A stretch of DNA of 34,143 bases, from positions 41,858 to 76,000 of the forward strand of contig JANQVJ010000038.1 in NCBI GenBank assembly GCA_030730365.1, in the 5' to 3' direction. The notes below the pieces were generated by a model that was not told the DNA's origin, made no database searches, and saw only the letters and a program-made list of their open reading frames with translations. This stretch comes from Verrucomicrobiales bacterium. Its GTDB lineage: Bacteria; Verrucomicrobiota; Verrucomicrobiia; Verrucomicrobiales; DEV007. Made by a program: the position numbers and the translations under genes. Shown piece after piece: positions 1-9,241 of this stretch. The stretch's first letter is position 1. Each line of letters begins with the position of its first letter.

Positions 1-713
1 CTGAGACGGCGGAAGTGGCGGGTGAAGTGACTCTGGTCGTGATAGCCGGTCTCCAGCGCGATCTCCCCGACCGCGCGGTCCGTGTGGATGAGGAGCTGCC
101 GCGCCTTCTCGACCCGCAACGAATGGATAAATCGCGTCGGCGACATGCCGAAAAGGAAAGTAAACTGCCGGTTGAAATGAGTCGATGAGAATCCCGCGAG
201 CCGCGCCATCTCAGTCATGGAGACCGCCGAAGTGTAGTTTTCCTCCAGATGGCGAATGACCGGTGCAAGCCCGCGAAATTGCCTTTCCCTATCCTCCGGC
301 GTCTCGATCGCATAGCGCACCCCCGCGATGCCGATGACCTCGCCCGCCTCGTCACGGAGCGGTACCTTGCTCGAATTAAACCACCCCGGCCGCCCCGAAC
401 GGTCCACTATAAACCAGACCTGATTCGTTAGCGATCGCCCCCCTTCCATCACGCGCCTGTCCTCCGCGATGTAGGCGTCGGCCATCACCGCCGGATGAAA
501 ATCGTGGTCGGTCCGACCCAGCAAATCATCCGAAGCCTCGATTTCCTTGGCCACCAGCATCGCCCGATTCGCTGCGATGTAACGACTCTCGCGGTCTTTC
601 GCATAAAAAATTACACCCGGCAGATAGTCGAATAATTCAATCAAAGCCGCCGCAGCCGGTCGCCTGTCGAAGAAAGGACGGAAAAAATGGAGTCGCTCGG
701 TATTCTCAGCCAT
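1..713 (-). CDS. PAS domain AraC-family transcriptional regulator (3' end cut by window edge)
   Basis: Reading the minus strand from ATG at 713 gives 237 uninterrupted codons that run off the left edge, so the C-terminus is missing. Residues about 25-136 look like a PAS sensor domain (LPGVIFYAKDRESRYIAAN near the start, then GWFNSSKVPLRDEAGEVIGIAGVRY). Residues about 150-237 form an AraC/XylS DNA-binding domain with two helix-turn-helices: MTEMARLAGFSSTHFNRQF, then VGEIALETGYHDQSHFTRHF. The start is supported by an in-frame stop just upstream; no clear ribosome-binding site is seen. It is divergent from the exported DUF1549/DUF1553 gene at 783 across a 69-bp gap, so it probably controls that operon and possibly itself. 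The PAS ligand is unknown. PAS-AraC fusions of this type are common regulators of carbohydrate genes in this phylum; the target here is inferred from position. Confidence 0.88.
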   Translation of the reverse strand, partial: MAENTERLHFFRPFFDRRPAAAALIELFDYLPGVIFYAKDRESRYIAANRAMLVAKEIEASDDLLGRTDHDFHPAVMADAYIAEDRRVMEGGRSLTNQVWFIVDRSGRPGWFNSSKVPLRDEAGEVIGIAGVRYAIETPEDRERQFRGLAPVIRHLEENYTSAVSMTEMARLAGFSSTHFNRQFTFLFGMSPTRFIHSLRVEKARQLLIHTDRAVGEIALETGYHDQSHFTRHFRRL

Positions 714-782
714 GGGCAAAACATACCAAAATTACCAGACTGCGCTACAAGACGATTCCGCCTCACGACGGCACCTTTACGT

Positions 783-3700
783 ATGCCGATCGGATCCTCC
801 TACCGAACCTTCCTCACTCTCACTACGGTTTTTACTGCCATTGTCTGCAACGCTGCAGCCGCGGCAAAGGACAAAGTCAGCTTCAGCCGTGAAGTCCTTC
901 CCATCCTCTCGGACCGCTGCTTTCACTGCCACGGACCCGACCCCAGTCATCGCAAGGCCGACCTGCGCCTCGACAACGAGACCGAAGCCAAACTCGACCG
1001 TGACGGCTTGAAAGTCATTGCCCCCGGTGATCTCAACGCGAGCGAACTCTGGCAACGTCTCATCACTGACGACGAGGATGAAATCATGCCGCCACCCGAC
1101 TCCCATCGCAAAGCCCTCAGCGAGGCAGAGAAAGACATCGTGCGCCGCTGGATCGAGGAAGGCGCGACCTGGGGCAAACACTGGTCCTTTGAGAAGCCCG
1201 TCCGCCCAACCCTGTCAGATGCCGCACTCAATCCCGTTGACTATTTCGTCCGCAAGCAACTCGAAGACGAAGGACTCGCCCCGTCTCCTCCCGCCCCTGC
1301 AAAAGTGCAACTGCGCCGCCTCAGCTTCGGGCTTACTGGACTACCACCGACGGCGGAAGAGCTTCACGCCTTTAGCGAAAACACCGCTCCCGAGGCGTGG
1401 CGAAAAGAAGTCGATCGCCTCCTCGCCTCCCCCCACCACGGTGAGCGTCTCGCGATGTGGTGGCTCGACGCGGCCCGCTACTCCGATACCGATGGCTTCC
1501 AGGGCGACGCCGAGCGCACCAATTGGCCCTGGCGCGACTGGGTCGTCGATGCCTTCAACCGCAACCTGCCTTTCGACCAGTTCACGATCGAGCAATTCGC
1601 CGGCGACCTGTTAGCCGATGCCACGCCCGACCAGATTCTCGCGACCTGCTTTCATCGGAATCACATGACTAACGGCGAGGGTGGTCGCGATCCCGAAGAG
1701 TCCCGCATCGACTACGTCATCGACCGGGTCAACACCACCGGCACCGTCTGGCTCGGACTCACCCTCGGATGTACCCAGTGCCATACGCACAAATTCGACC
1801 CCGTCACTCACGAAGACTACTACCGCTTCTTTGCCTTCTTCAACAGTATCGACGAGGACGGTAGCGCCGGGAGCAAGGCCATCCCCTACCTCGACTACCA
1901 GTCCGCCCTCGCCCCGCGTGCCGTCGACGAGATTACCGCCCATGTCGAATCGATCAAGTCACTCGAAGCCACCGCCCGCGCTGCGGCCGAAAAGCGCTTC
2001 GAATCATGGCTTGAAAAAACCCTAGCAAAGCTACCCGCCGATTACACCGCGTGGAAGGAAGCGCACCCACTTTCAGTGAAATCGATCGAAGGAACGAACT
2101 TTCGCGTCGAGGACGACGCCATTGTCCAGACTACCGGGCCTCACCCGAATCAGGATGACTATCATCTCACCGTAGAATCGACCGAACTCCCTCCGCGCAT
2201 CAATGGTTGGCGAATCGAAGTCTTCCCCCATCCCGATCATACCGACGGCAAGCTGAGCCGGGGGAAAGACGGCGAGTTCATCCTTACCAACGTCAAGCTC
2301 CTCGTGCGTCGCAAAGGGCACTCACAAGTCCGCGACATCGAAATGCGCGGTGCCGTCGCAGACTTCCAGCGCGAAGTCAAAGGCCGCAACTACGGTCTCA
2401 TCAAGGACACCCTCGACGACGACCCGCGCAATGGCTGGACGACCGAGTCCAGTGATCCCAAAAAACCGCACACCGCTGTGTTCGAACTGAAAGAGCCTCT
2501 CGTCCTCGCTCCCGACGAGGAACTTATCTTCAGCCTCCTCCATCGCTCCACCGCGGGCGATGCCAACATCGGGCGTTTCCGCATTTCCCTCACCTCCGAG
2601 AAAGGTGAGACCGTCCGCTCCGTCGCCACTTCACCCCTTGAAGAAGCAGCAAAGAGAAAGGGCCAACTCGACGAGCCTTTGAAAAAGCGTCTCCTCGCCC
2701 AGTATCTCGTCGATGACATTGATTACCAGACAAACCTGAATCGACTGAACGAGGCGAATCGCCAGCTCGCCGAGATAAAAAAATCCGCCGGGACCACGAA
2801 GGTCATGGTCCTCGCTGAGCGTCCCGAGCAACGCGATACCCACATCCTCGAACGAGGAGTCTGGGACGCAAAAGGCGCCAAAGTGGAGCCCGGGGTCCTC
2901 CCCGCAATCCTGCCCCGGCCCGACGATCAATCCCGCACCCGGCTCGATCTCGCGAAGTGGATCGTCGATGCGGACAATCCCCTCACCGCCCGCGTCACCG
3001 TGAACCACCTCTGGCAGTTATTGTTCGGTCAGGGACTCGTCCGTTCGACCGAGGACTTCGGACTGCAGGGGGAACTCCCCACTCATCCAGATCTACTCGA
3101 CTGGCTCGCCGTCGAACTGGTCGAAAGCGGGTGGGACATACGCCATCTCCTGCGAATCATCGCCACCAGCGAGACCTATCGCCAGAGCAGCGATGTCACG
3201 GCCGAATTGCTCGAGAAGGATCCCGCGAACCGACTCCTCGCCCGGGCCCCGCGCTTCCGCCTCCCCGCCTGGATGATACGTGACAATGCCCTGCGATCCT
3301 CCAGCCTGCTCAATCCCGCACTCGGCGGCCCGCCCGTGAAACCCTGGCAACCCGAAGGCGTCTGGGAAGAAATATTCATGGGCCGCTACACCTATCAACC
3401 CAGCGTCGGCCCTGCCCAGTACCGCCGCACCCTCTATGCCTACTGGCGTCGCTCGAGCTCACCGACCTTCCTTTTCGATAGCGCCCAGCGCCGCGTCTGC
3501 GAGGTGCGCATGAACCTGACAAACACCCCTCTGCAGGCCCTCACTCTACTCAACGACACCGGGATGCTCGAGGCCTCGCGCGTTCTCGCCGATAACGTCG
3601 CTTCCCTTTCCAACGTGGACGCCGCCCTCGATCAACTCGCCCGCCACGTCCTGAGCCGCGATCTCGAGCCGCGAGAAAAAGAAGTCCTCAATCGCGAACG

Positions 3701-3866
3701 CATCAAGGCACTCGGCTACTACGACTCCGATCCCAACGACGCCATCCGCTTCGCCACCGTCGGACAACAACCCGCCCCGCATCAAGAAAAGGCCCCCGCC
3801 ATCGCCGCCTGGATGACTCTCGCCAGCATGATGCTCAACCTCGATGAAGCGATCACCCAGGAGTGA
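783..3866 (+). CDS. Exported PSD1-type protein: cytochrome c-like heme domain plus DUF1549 and DUF1553
   Basis: A 1027-residue protein when started at ATG 783. The open frame extends back to 687, but that would overlap the divergent regulator and bury the signal peptide (hydrophobic TFLTLTTVFTAIVCNAAAAA, residues about 9-28). The N-terminal domain carries a heme c motif CFHCH at residues 46-50 and a distal MPPP, as in planctomycete-type cytochrome c domains. DUF1549 follows, with LTGLPPTAEEL and a second CxxCH at 330-334. A beta-rich middle region follows, then DUF1553 (NPLTARVTVNHLWQLLFGQG, starting near residue 730). The protein should be periplasmic. No biochemical role is firmly established for this family; redox or polysaccharide-degradation roles are proposed from context. 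It is the first gene of a probable four-gene operon; the DUF1501 partner starts 33 bp downstream. Confidence 0.93.
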   Translation: MPIGSSYRTFLTLTTVFTAIVCNAAAAAKDKVSFSREVLPILSDRCFHCHGPDPSHRKADLRLDNETEAKLDRDGLKVIAPGDLNASELWQRLITDDEDEIMPPPDSHRKALSEAEKDIVRRWIEEGATWGKHWSFEKPVRPTLSDAALNPVDYFVRKQLEDEGLAPSPPAPAKVQLRRLSFGLTGLPPTAEELHAFSENTAPEAWRKEVDRLLASPHHGERLAMWWLDAARYSDTDGFQGDAERTNWPWRDWVVDAFNRNLPFDQFTIEQFAGDLLADATPDQILATCFHRNHMTNGEGGRDPEESRIDYVIDRVNTTGTVWLGLTLGCTQCHTHKFDPVTHEDYYRFFAFFNSIDEDGSAGSKAIPYLDYQSALAPRAVDEITAHVESIKSLEATARAAAEKRFESWLEKTLAKLPADYTAWKEAHPLSVKSIEGTNFRVEDDAIVQTTGPHPNQDDYHLTVESTELPPRINGWRIEVFPHPDHTDGKLSRGKDGEFILTNVKLLVRRKGHSQVRDIEMRGAVADFQREVKGRNYGLIKDTLDDDPRNGWTTESSDPKKPHTAVFELKEPLVLAPDEELIFSLLHRSTAGDANIGRFRISLTSEKGETVRSVATSPLEEAAKRKGQLDEPLKKRLLAQYLVDDIDYQTNLNRLNEANRQLAEIKKSAGTTKVMVLAERPEQRDTHILERGVWDAKGAKVEPGVLPAILPRPDDQSRTRLDLAKWIVDADNPLTARVTVNHLWQLLFGQGLVRSTEDFGLQGELPTHPDLLDWLAVELVESGWDIRHLLRIIATSETYRQSSDVTAELLEKDPANRLLARAPRFRLPAWMIRDNALRSSSLLNPALGGPPVKPWQPEGVWEEIFMGRYTYQPSVGPAQYRRTLYAYWRRSSSPTFLFDSAQRRVCEVRMNLTNTPLQALTLLNDTGMLEASRVLADNVASLSNVDAALDQLARHVLSRDLEPREKEVLNRERIKALGYYDSDPNDAIRFATVGQQPAPHQEKAPAIAAWMTLASMMLNLDEAITQE

Positions 3867-3867
3867 A

Positions 3868-3895
3868 CCTGAAACTTTAAACCTGAAACTTCAAA
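3868..3895 (+). repeat. Heptanucleotide tandem repeat in gene leader (four units)
   Basis: Four consecutive 7-bp units, alternating CCTGAAA with CTTTAAA or CTTCAAA, fill almost the whole gap between the DUF1553 stop and the DUF1501 start at 3900. The same unit family recurs at 27710-27744. It occupies the place where a ribosome-binding site would be expected. Confidence 0.75.
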
Positions 3896-3899
3896 CCCC

Positions 3900-5303
3900 A
3901 TGCACCGACGCCACTTCCTTAACCAAGCCGGACTCAATCTCGGGGCAATTTCACTCGGCTCACTTCTGGCGCGCGACGCCTCCGGGGCGGTTCCGATGAA
4001 TTTCCCGAGCTTTGCACCCAAAGCAAAACGCGTCATTTTCCTCACCCAGTCAGGAGGACCCTCGCAACTCGAGCTTTTCGATCACAAGCCCGGTCTCCGG
4101 CAATGGGCCGGCACGGAGCTCCCCGAGAGCATCCGACAGGGGCAGAGGCTCACCACGATGACCTCGAAACAAAAGCAGCTCATCCTCCCCGGTATCACCG
4201 AATTCTCCCGACACGGCGAAGGCGGCGCCACCGTGAGCGAGTGGCTGCCCCACACCGGCTCGGTCGCCGACGAACTCTGCTTCGTGAAATCCATGGTCAC
4301 CGACCAGATCAATCACGCGCCCGCGATGACGAAATTTCTCACCGGCCACCAGCTCGCCGGACGCCCCAGCTTCGGCGCCTGGGCGAGCTACGGGCTCGGC
4401 AGCGCGAACCACAACCTCCCCGACTACCTCGTCCTCATTTCGAAGATGAAACGACCCAGTGATCAGCCCCTCTATGATCACTACTGGGGCAGCGGCTTTC
4501 TCCCCTCACGCTACCAGGGGGTAAAGCTGCGCAATGCGAAGGACCCCGTCCTCTACCTCAGAGATCCTGACGGATTACCAAGAGAACTCCGCCGCGGCAT
4601 GCTCGACGGCATCGGCGATCTCAATACGATGCGTCTCGAGCAGACCGGCGACCCCGAGATCGCCACCCGCATCCAGCAGTATGAGATGGCTTTCCGCATG
4701 CAGACGAGCGTTCCGGAATTGACCGACCTCAGCGACGAACCCGAGTCCGTCTTCGAGCTCTACGGACCCGACTCGCGACGCCCCGGCAGCTACGCGGCGA
4801 ACTGCATCCTCGCCCGCCGCCTCGCCGAAAGAGGGGTGCGATTTATCCAGCTTTTTCATCCCGACTGGGATCACCACAGTCGCCTCCCGAGCTGGTGCAC
4901 GGCGCGTTGCCGCGATACCGATCAACCAAGTGCCGCCCTCATCAAAGACCTGAAACTGCGCGGCCTTCTCGAAGACACCCTCGTCATCTGGGGCGGTGAA
5001 TTCGGGCGCGGCGTCGCCGGTCAGGGTCAGTGGGACAGCCCCGAAGCCGGACGCGATCACCATCCCCGCTGCTTCACCATCTGGATGGCCGGAGGCGGCG
5101 TCAAACCCGGTATCACTTACGGAGCGACCGATGACTTCAGCTACAACGTCGCCGAAAATCCCGTCCACGTCCGCGACCTCCACGCGACCGCACTGCATCT
5201 GCTCGGGATCGATCATGATCGCTTCAGCTACCGCTTTCAGGGACTCGACTACAAACTCACCAGCGTCGACCCCGCACGCGTCGTGAAAGAAATTCTGGTT
5301 TAG
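3900..5303 (+). CDS. DUF1501 exported protein (alkaline-phosphatase/sulfatase-like fold)
   Basis: A 467-residue DUF1501 protein. The N-terminus HRRHFLNQAGLNLGAISLG is a twin-arginine-like signal, so export is likely. Family landmarks are visible: VIFLTQSGGPSQLELFDHKP early, NHAPAMTKFLTGHQ in the middle, and VIWGGEFGR followed by DHHPRCFTIWMAGGGVKPG and VHVRDLHATALHLLGIDHDR near the C-terminus. DUF1501 proteins are distantly related to the alkaline phosphatase superfamily, but the activity is not established. They are habitually encoded beside DUF1549/DUF1553 proteins, as here. The gap to the upstream gene is 33 bp and consists of heptanucleotide repeats; no Shine-Dalgarno sequence is visible. 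It probably works in the same periplasmic complex or pathway as its neighbour. Confidence 0.92.
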   Translation: MHRRHFLNQAGLNLGAISLGSLLARDASGAVPMNFPSFAPKAKRVIFLTQSGGPSQLELFDHKPGLRQWAGTELPESIRQGQRLTTMTSKQKQLILPGITEFSRHGEGGATVSEWLPHTGSVADELCFVKSMVTDQINHAPAMTKFLTGHQLAGRPSFGAWASYGLGSANHNLPDYLVLISKMKRPSDQPLYDHYWGSGFLPSRYQGVKLRNAKDPVLYLRDPDGLPRELRRGMLDGIGDLNTMRLEQTGDPEIATRIQQYEMAFRMQTSVPELTDLSDEPESVFELYGPDSRRPGSYAANCILARRLAERGVRFIQLFHPDWDHHSRLPSWCTARCRDTDQPSAALIKDLKLRGLLEDTLVIWGGEFGRGVAGQGQWDSPEAGRDHHPRCFTIWMAGGGVKPGITYGATDDFSYNVAENPVHVRDLHATALHLLGIDHDRFSYRFQGLDYKLTSVDPARVVKEILV

Positions 5304-5387
5304 CGGCATCCGCCGGAAGACGCAACCACGTCTCTTGGCCCTTTGCCGCAGAGGACTCACTATGTCATTATGGTGAATGTCTTCCGC

Positions 5388-7364
5388 ATGCCTGCAAGAA
5401 CCCGTCTCCGCGCCGCAGCCGGACTCGTTCTCGTGACCGCGTGCGGACTTAATGCCGGTGAAAAGCGCGAGGACCTCCCCTGGTCCTTTCATGCGCTGAC
5501 GGAGCAACCCCTCCCCGCCATCAATGAAACGGCCTGGCCTCAAAATCGAATCGACCGTTTTATTCTCGCCGGAATGGAAAAAGCCGGTCTCCGTCCCGCC
5601 GCTCCGGCCGATGACAGAGTTCTGCTGCGACGGCTCTTTTTTGATCTCACCGGTCTGCCCCCCACTGCCGAAGAGGTGGAAAACTTCGACCGCTCCAACT
5701 TCGCCGCGACGATCGACAGGCTCCTCGCCTCACCCCGCTACGGTGAGCGCTGGGGACGGCACTGGCTCGATCTCGCCCGCTACACCGACGTGCCCGAGTC
5801 GTGGTCCGAATCGAAAAGCCCGCCCTTTCTCTACCGCGACTGGGTCGTCGCCGCCTTCAACGCCGATCTGCCCTACGACCAGTTTGTCATCAAACAACTC
5901 GCCAACGATCTCCTTCCCGACTCACTCCCGCAGGACAACGCCGCGCTCGGTTTTATCGGACTCAGCCCGAGCTATTGGAAAGAGCTGCAACTCCCGCCCG
6001 AGATTATCAGCGTCACTGTCGCCGAGGAATGGGAAGAACGGGTCGACACCGTCGGACGCACTTTTCTCGGACTCACTCTCGGCTGTGCGCGCTGTCACGA
6101 TCACAAATCCGATCCCGTAACGGCTGCGGACTACTACGCTGTCGCCGGAGTTTTTGCCAGTGTCAGGATCTCCGACAAGCCCGTCGTCCCGGACGAACTC
6201 TGGAAGCCCGTCGCTGCCGCCCGCGCACGAGCGGCGGACCTCGAAGCGAAGCGAGACGCGCTGAAAAAAGAAAAACCGGCGCCCGCCGATCTCAAGGATC
6301 AACTCGCCTCCATCGAGACTCAGATCACCGACATCAAATCAAAGACACCCCACTACCACCTCGCCACCGCCAACGGTCTCGTCGATGCCGCTCTCCTCGT
6401 AAAGCCGAAGGACGATGGGAAACACGGCACCATGCTCGACTATGTCGAAGGTATGGCGCAGGATCTCCCCCTCCATCGACGCGGCAATCCCAACGACGCG
6501 GGCGACGTCGTCCCGCGACGTTTTCTCTCGGCTTTTCCCTTAAAAGAAGGTAAACCCCGTTCCCTCTCAGCCGGGAGCGGTCGCCTCGATCTCGCCCGTG
6601 CCCTTGTCGAAGAAGCAGCTCCGCTGTCGGCCCGCGTCATTGTCAATCGCGTCTGGCAGCATCATTTCGGGCGGGGACTCGTCGCTACCCCGAGCGAGTT
6701 CGGCCCCGCCGGAGAAGCCCCCACCCATCCCGCGCTCCTCGATGACCTCGCCGCCCGCTTCATCGCAAACGGCTGGTCGATCAAGTGGCTCCACCGTGAG
6801 ATCCTCGGCTCCGCCACCTGGCAGCAGTCCTCCCTCGTCGCGCGCAAAGTCGAGGCGCGCGATCCCCTCAACGAGCTCTACTCCCGCATGACCCGCCGAC
6901 GCCTCGATGTCGAAGCCTGGCGCGATGCCATGCTCTCCGCCACCGGCGAACTCGATCTGGTCTTGGGCGGAGAGCCCTCCAGTCTCGACGACGTCGCCAT
7001 GACCCGCCGCACCCTCTACGGCAGCGTTCAGCGCCGCGAACTCAGCGCCATGCTGAGTGTCAACGATTTCCCCGATCCCATCACCCACAGCTCCGGGCGC
7101 ACCGAAACCTCGACTCCCCTGCAACTCCTCTTTTCTCTCAACGGCCCATTTGTTCTGGAAAGGGCGAAGTCACTTGGCGCTCAACTCGCCGGCACCGGCC
7201 GCGACGACAGGGAACGCATCGCACTCGCCTATGCGGGACTTTTCCAGCGGGCTCCCGCACCGGGAGAAGAAGCGCTCGGTCTCGAATTTCTCGCCGGCGG
7301 CGAACCGTGGGAGCGCTACATTCAGGTGCTCCTCACGGGCAATGAATTCCTCTACCTCGACTAG
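5388..7364 (+). CDS. DUF1549/DUF1553 exported protein lacking the N-terminal heme domain
   Basis: A 658-residue protein from ATG 5388; TTG 5343 and ATG 5370 are in-frame alternatives. The 5388 start places a signal peptide at once (RTRLRAAAGLVLVTAC). VTAC followed by G fits a lipobox, so it may be a lipoprotein. DUF1549 is evident from LLRRLFFDLTGLPPTAEEV and GERWGRHWLDLARYTD, with a CARCH heme-like motif at residues 233-237. A short charged, possibly coiled-coil stretch follows (about residues 265-320), then DUF1553 (APLSARVIVNRVWQHHFGRG). Unlike the paralogue at 783, it has no upstream cytochrome domain. It lies 84 bp after a DUF1501 gene and 3 bp before another, so it is probably the third gene of one operon. 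Function is unestablished. Confidence 0.9.
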   Translation: MPARTRLRAAAGLVLVTACGLNAGEKREDLPWSFHALTEQPLPAINETAWPQNRIDRFILAGMEKAGLRPAAPADDRVLLRRLFFDLTGLPPTAEEVENFDRSNFAATIDRLLASPRYGERWGRHWLDLARYTDVPESWSESKSPPFLYRDWVVAAFNADLPYDQFVIKQLANDLLPDSLPQDNAALGFIGLSPSYWKELQLPPEIISVTVAEEWEERVDTVGRTFLGLTLGCARCHDHKSDPVTAADYYAVAGVFASVRISDKPVVPDELWKPVAAARARAADLEAKRDALKKEKPAPADLKDQLASIETQITDIKSKTPHYHLATANGLVDAALLVKPKDDGKHGTMLDYVEGMAQDLPLHRRGNPNDAGDVVPRRFLSAFPLKEGKPRSLSAGSGRLDLARALVEEAAPLSARVIVNRVWQHHFGRGLVATPSEFGPAGEAPTHPALLDDLAARFIANGWSIKWLHREILGSATWQQSSLVARKVEARDPLNELYSRMTRRRLDVEAWRDAMLSATGELDLVLGGEPSSLDDVAMTRRTLYGSVQRRELSAMLSVNDFPDPITHSSGRTETSTPLQLLFSLNGPFVLERAKSLGAQLAGTGRDDRERIALAYAGLFQRAPAPGEEALGLEFLAGGEPWERYIQVLLTGNEFLYLD

Positions 7365-7367
7365 AAC

Positions 7368-8744
7368 GTGAACCCGTTTTTCAATCCCGATCTCATCGAC
7401 CGCCGCAGCGCCCTCCGGAAACTCGGAGGAGGCCTCGGCAGTCTCGGGCTCGCCACAGCCCTCGAAGCGGCGGGCGATTTTCCCGGCGGATCCCACTTTC
7501 CACCGAAGGTGAAACGCGTCATCCACCTTTTCATGAACGGCGGCCCCTTCGGTCCCGACTTTTTCGATCCCAAACCCGCCCTGACAAAATACCACGGACA
7601 GCGCCCCGAAGGAGCCGATCTCCGCACCGAGCGGCCCACCGGCGGTCTCATGGCCGTGCCCTATGCCTACGGCAACCATGGCACGAGCGGCCTGGCCGTA
7701 AGCGAGCTCCTCCCGCTCACCGCCAAGCACGCCGACGAACTCTGCATCCTGCGATCGTGTTACACCGACAATCCCAACCACGGGCCTGCCCTCCTCCTCA
7801 TGAACAACGGGACGATGACCCCGAAAGTTCCCAGCATGGGAGCCTGGATGTCCTATGGTCTCGGATCCGAGAACCGAAATCTCCCCACTTACATGGTCCT
7901 CTGTCCTGGTCGTCCCGTTCGATTTTCCATCCTCTGGAACAGCGCTTTTCTCCCCGCTGAACATCAAGGGGTCTACATCAACCACTCAACAATCGAGCCG
8001 GAGAAAATGATTCCCTGGCTCAGTAATCCCGAACTCGATCCGCCGACCCAACGGCGGCAACTCGACCTCGCCGCGCGGCTGAATGGCGAACATCTCGCCG
8101 CTCGCGGAGGTCACGATGCCGCCCTCAGCGGACGCATCACGGCAATGGAGACCGCCTACCGCATGCAGTTCGAAGCGACCGACGCCTTCGACATTTCGCG
8201 CGAGCCCGCCAGCGTTCGCGAAGCTTACGGCAGCAGTCATTTTTCCAACGGATGCCTCCTCGCCCGTCGCCTCTCCGAGAGAGGTGTCCGTTTTGTCCAG
8301 GTCTACTACGGGAACGGCCAGCCATGGGATACCCACAGCAAACACGACGAGCAGACCCGCAAGCTCGCCGGAGACATCGACCGCCCCGTCGCCGCACTCC
8401 TCGAAGACCTGAAACAGCGCGGTCTTCTTGATGAGACGCTTGTCATTTGGGGTGGCGAATTCGGCCGTACTCCCGTCTCCGAAAACAACAACGGCCGCGA
8501 CCACAATCCGCACGGCTTCGCCATGTGGATGGCCGGCGGCGGTGTCCGCGGAGGCTACGCCCACGGCTCGACCGATGCGTTCGGGTTCAAGGCCGAGGAA
8601 AAACGCATGCACGTGCATGACCTCCACGCCACCATCCTTCACCTCCTCGGCATTGACCACGAGCGTCTTACCTACCGCCACGCTGGACGCGACTTCCGCC
8701 TCACCGACGTCTACGGCAAAGTGGCCCGGGAAATTCTCACCTGA
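7368..8744 (+). CDS. DUF1501 exported protein, second paralogue
   Basis: A 458-residue DUF1501 protein starting at GTG 7368, three bases after the previous stop, which implies translational coupling. The N-terminus has DRRSALRKLGGGLGSLGLA, a twin-arginine signal. Conserved features parallel those of the paralogue at 3900: VIHLFMNGGPFGPDFFDPKP, NPNHGPALLLMNNG, VIWGGEFGRTPVSENNNGRD, HGFAMWMAGGGVRGGYAHG, and a terminal VHDLHATILHLLGIDHER. It closes the four-gene block 783-8744, in which two heme-containing/DUF1553 proteins alternate with two DUF1501 proteins. The two pairs are divergent enough to be old paralogues rather than a recent duplication. Substrate and reaction are unknown. It ends 12 bp from the convergent SnoaL-like gene. 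Confidence 0.92.
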   Translation: MNPFFNPDLIDRRSALRKLGGGLGSLGLATALEAAGDFPGGSHFPPKVKRVIHLFMNGGPFGPDFFDPKPALTKYHGQRPEGADLRTERPTGGLMAVPYAYGNHGTSGLAVSELLPLTAKHADELCILRSCYTDNPNHGPALLLMNNGTMTPKVPSMGAWMSYGLGSENRNLPTYMVLCPGRPVRFSILWNSAFLPAEHQGVYINHSTIEPEKMIPWLSNPELDPPTQRRQLDLAARLNGEHLAARGGHDAALSGRITAMETAYRMQFEATDAFDISREPASVREAYGSSHFSNGCLLARRLSERGVRFVQVYYGNGQPWDTHSKHDEQTRKLAGDIDRPVAALLEDLKQRGLLDETLVIWGGEFGRTPVSENNNGRDHNPHGFAMWMAGGGVRGGYAHGSTDAFGFKAEEKRMHVHDLHATILHLLGIDHERLTYRHAGRDFRLTDVYGKVAREILT

Positions 8745-8756
8745 GCGGACCGCGCG

Positions 8757-9173
8757 TCAGTCGCCCACCTGACGCAGCCAATCCTGCATGTTGTAGTAGT
8801 TTGTCACGCGGGTGATGCGACCGTCCGTCACTTCGAAAAACGCTCCCACCCGCAAATGGTAGGTCTGACCTGCCGCTGGAGGCAGCCCCTCGACCGAGGT
8901 CACGTAGCGTCCTCTAATGAAAAACTCCGCCGCGGCGCGGTCTCCGGAATCGTTCACCATCACCACAAGATCCTCGACTTTTTCCTCGTACCATTTATCC
9001 ATCTCCCCGAGGAATTCCCGAAACGCCTCCGCCCCGTTGACCACCTCGCCCTGATTAATCCCGTGGGCGACATCCGCATCGAGAAGCCGTAGCATCCCCT
9101 CGCTGTCTCCCGAGTTGAAGGCTTCGTAGTAGAGGCGGATGATTTTTTCAGTTTCGTTGCTCGAACAATTCAT
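8757..9173 (-). CDS. SnoaL-like / ketosteroid isomerase-related protein (NTF2 fold)
   Basis: A 138-residue protein from ATG 9173 (MNCSSNETEKIIRLYYEAFN). A longer reading from 9245 adds 24 unconvincing residues. The pattern IIRLYYEAFNSGDSEGMLRLL, then HGINQGEVVNGAEAF, AAAEFFIRGRYV and a terminal GRITRVTNYYNMQDWLRQV, is that of the small alpha+beta barrel of the NTF2/SnoaL superfamily, close to the ketosteroid isomerase-related group. Members are isomerases, cyclases or binding proteins; no substrate can be assigned here. It lies downstream of the transposase gene on the same strand with a 68-bp gap and converges on the DUF1501 operon, so it is not obviously part of a pathway in this window. 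Confidence 0.8.
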   Translation of the reverse strand: MNCSSNETEKIIRLYYEAFNSGDSEGMLRLLDADVAHGINQGEVVNGAEAFREFLGEMDKWYEEKVEDLVVMVNDSGDRAAAEFFIRGRYVTSVEGLPPAAGQTYHLRVGAFFEVTDGRITRVTNYYNMQDWLRQVGD

Positions 9174-9241
9174 GACCGCGAAAATGGCGCATCCGCAAGA
9201 TCTTGGCAAGCAATCAGAGAAGATCTGATGCCGGAAACCCT

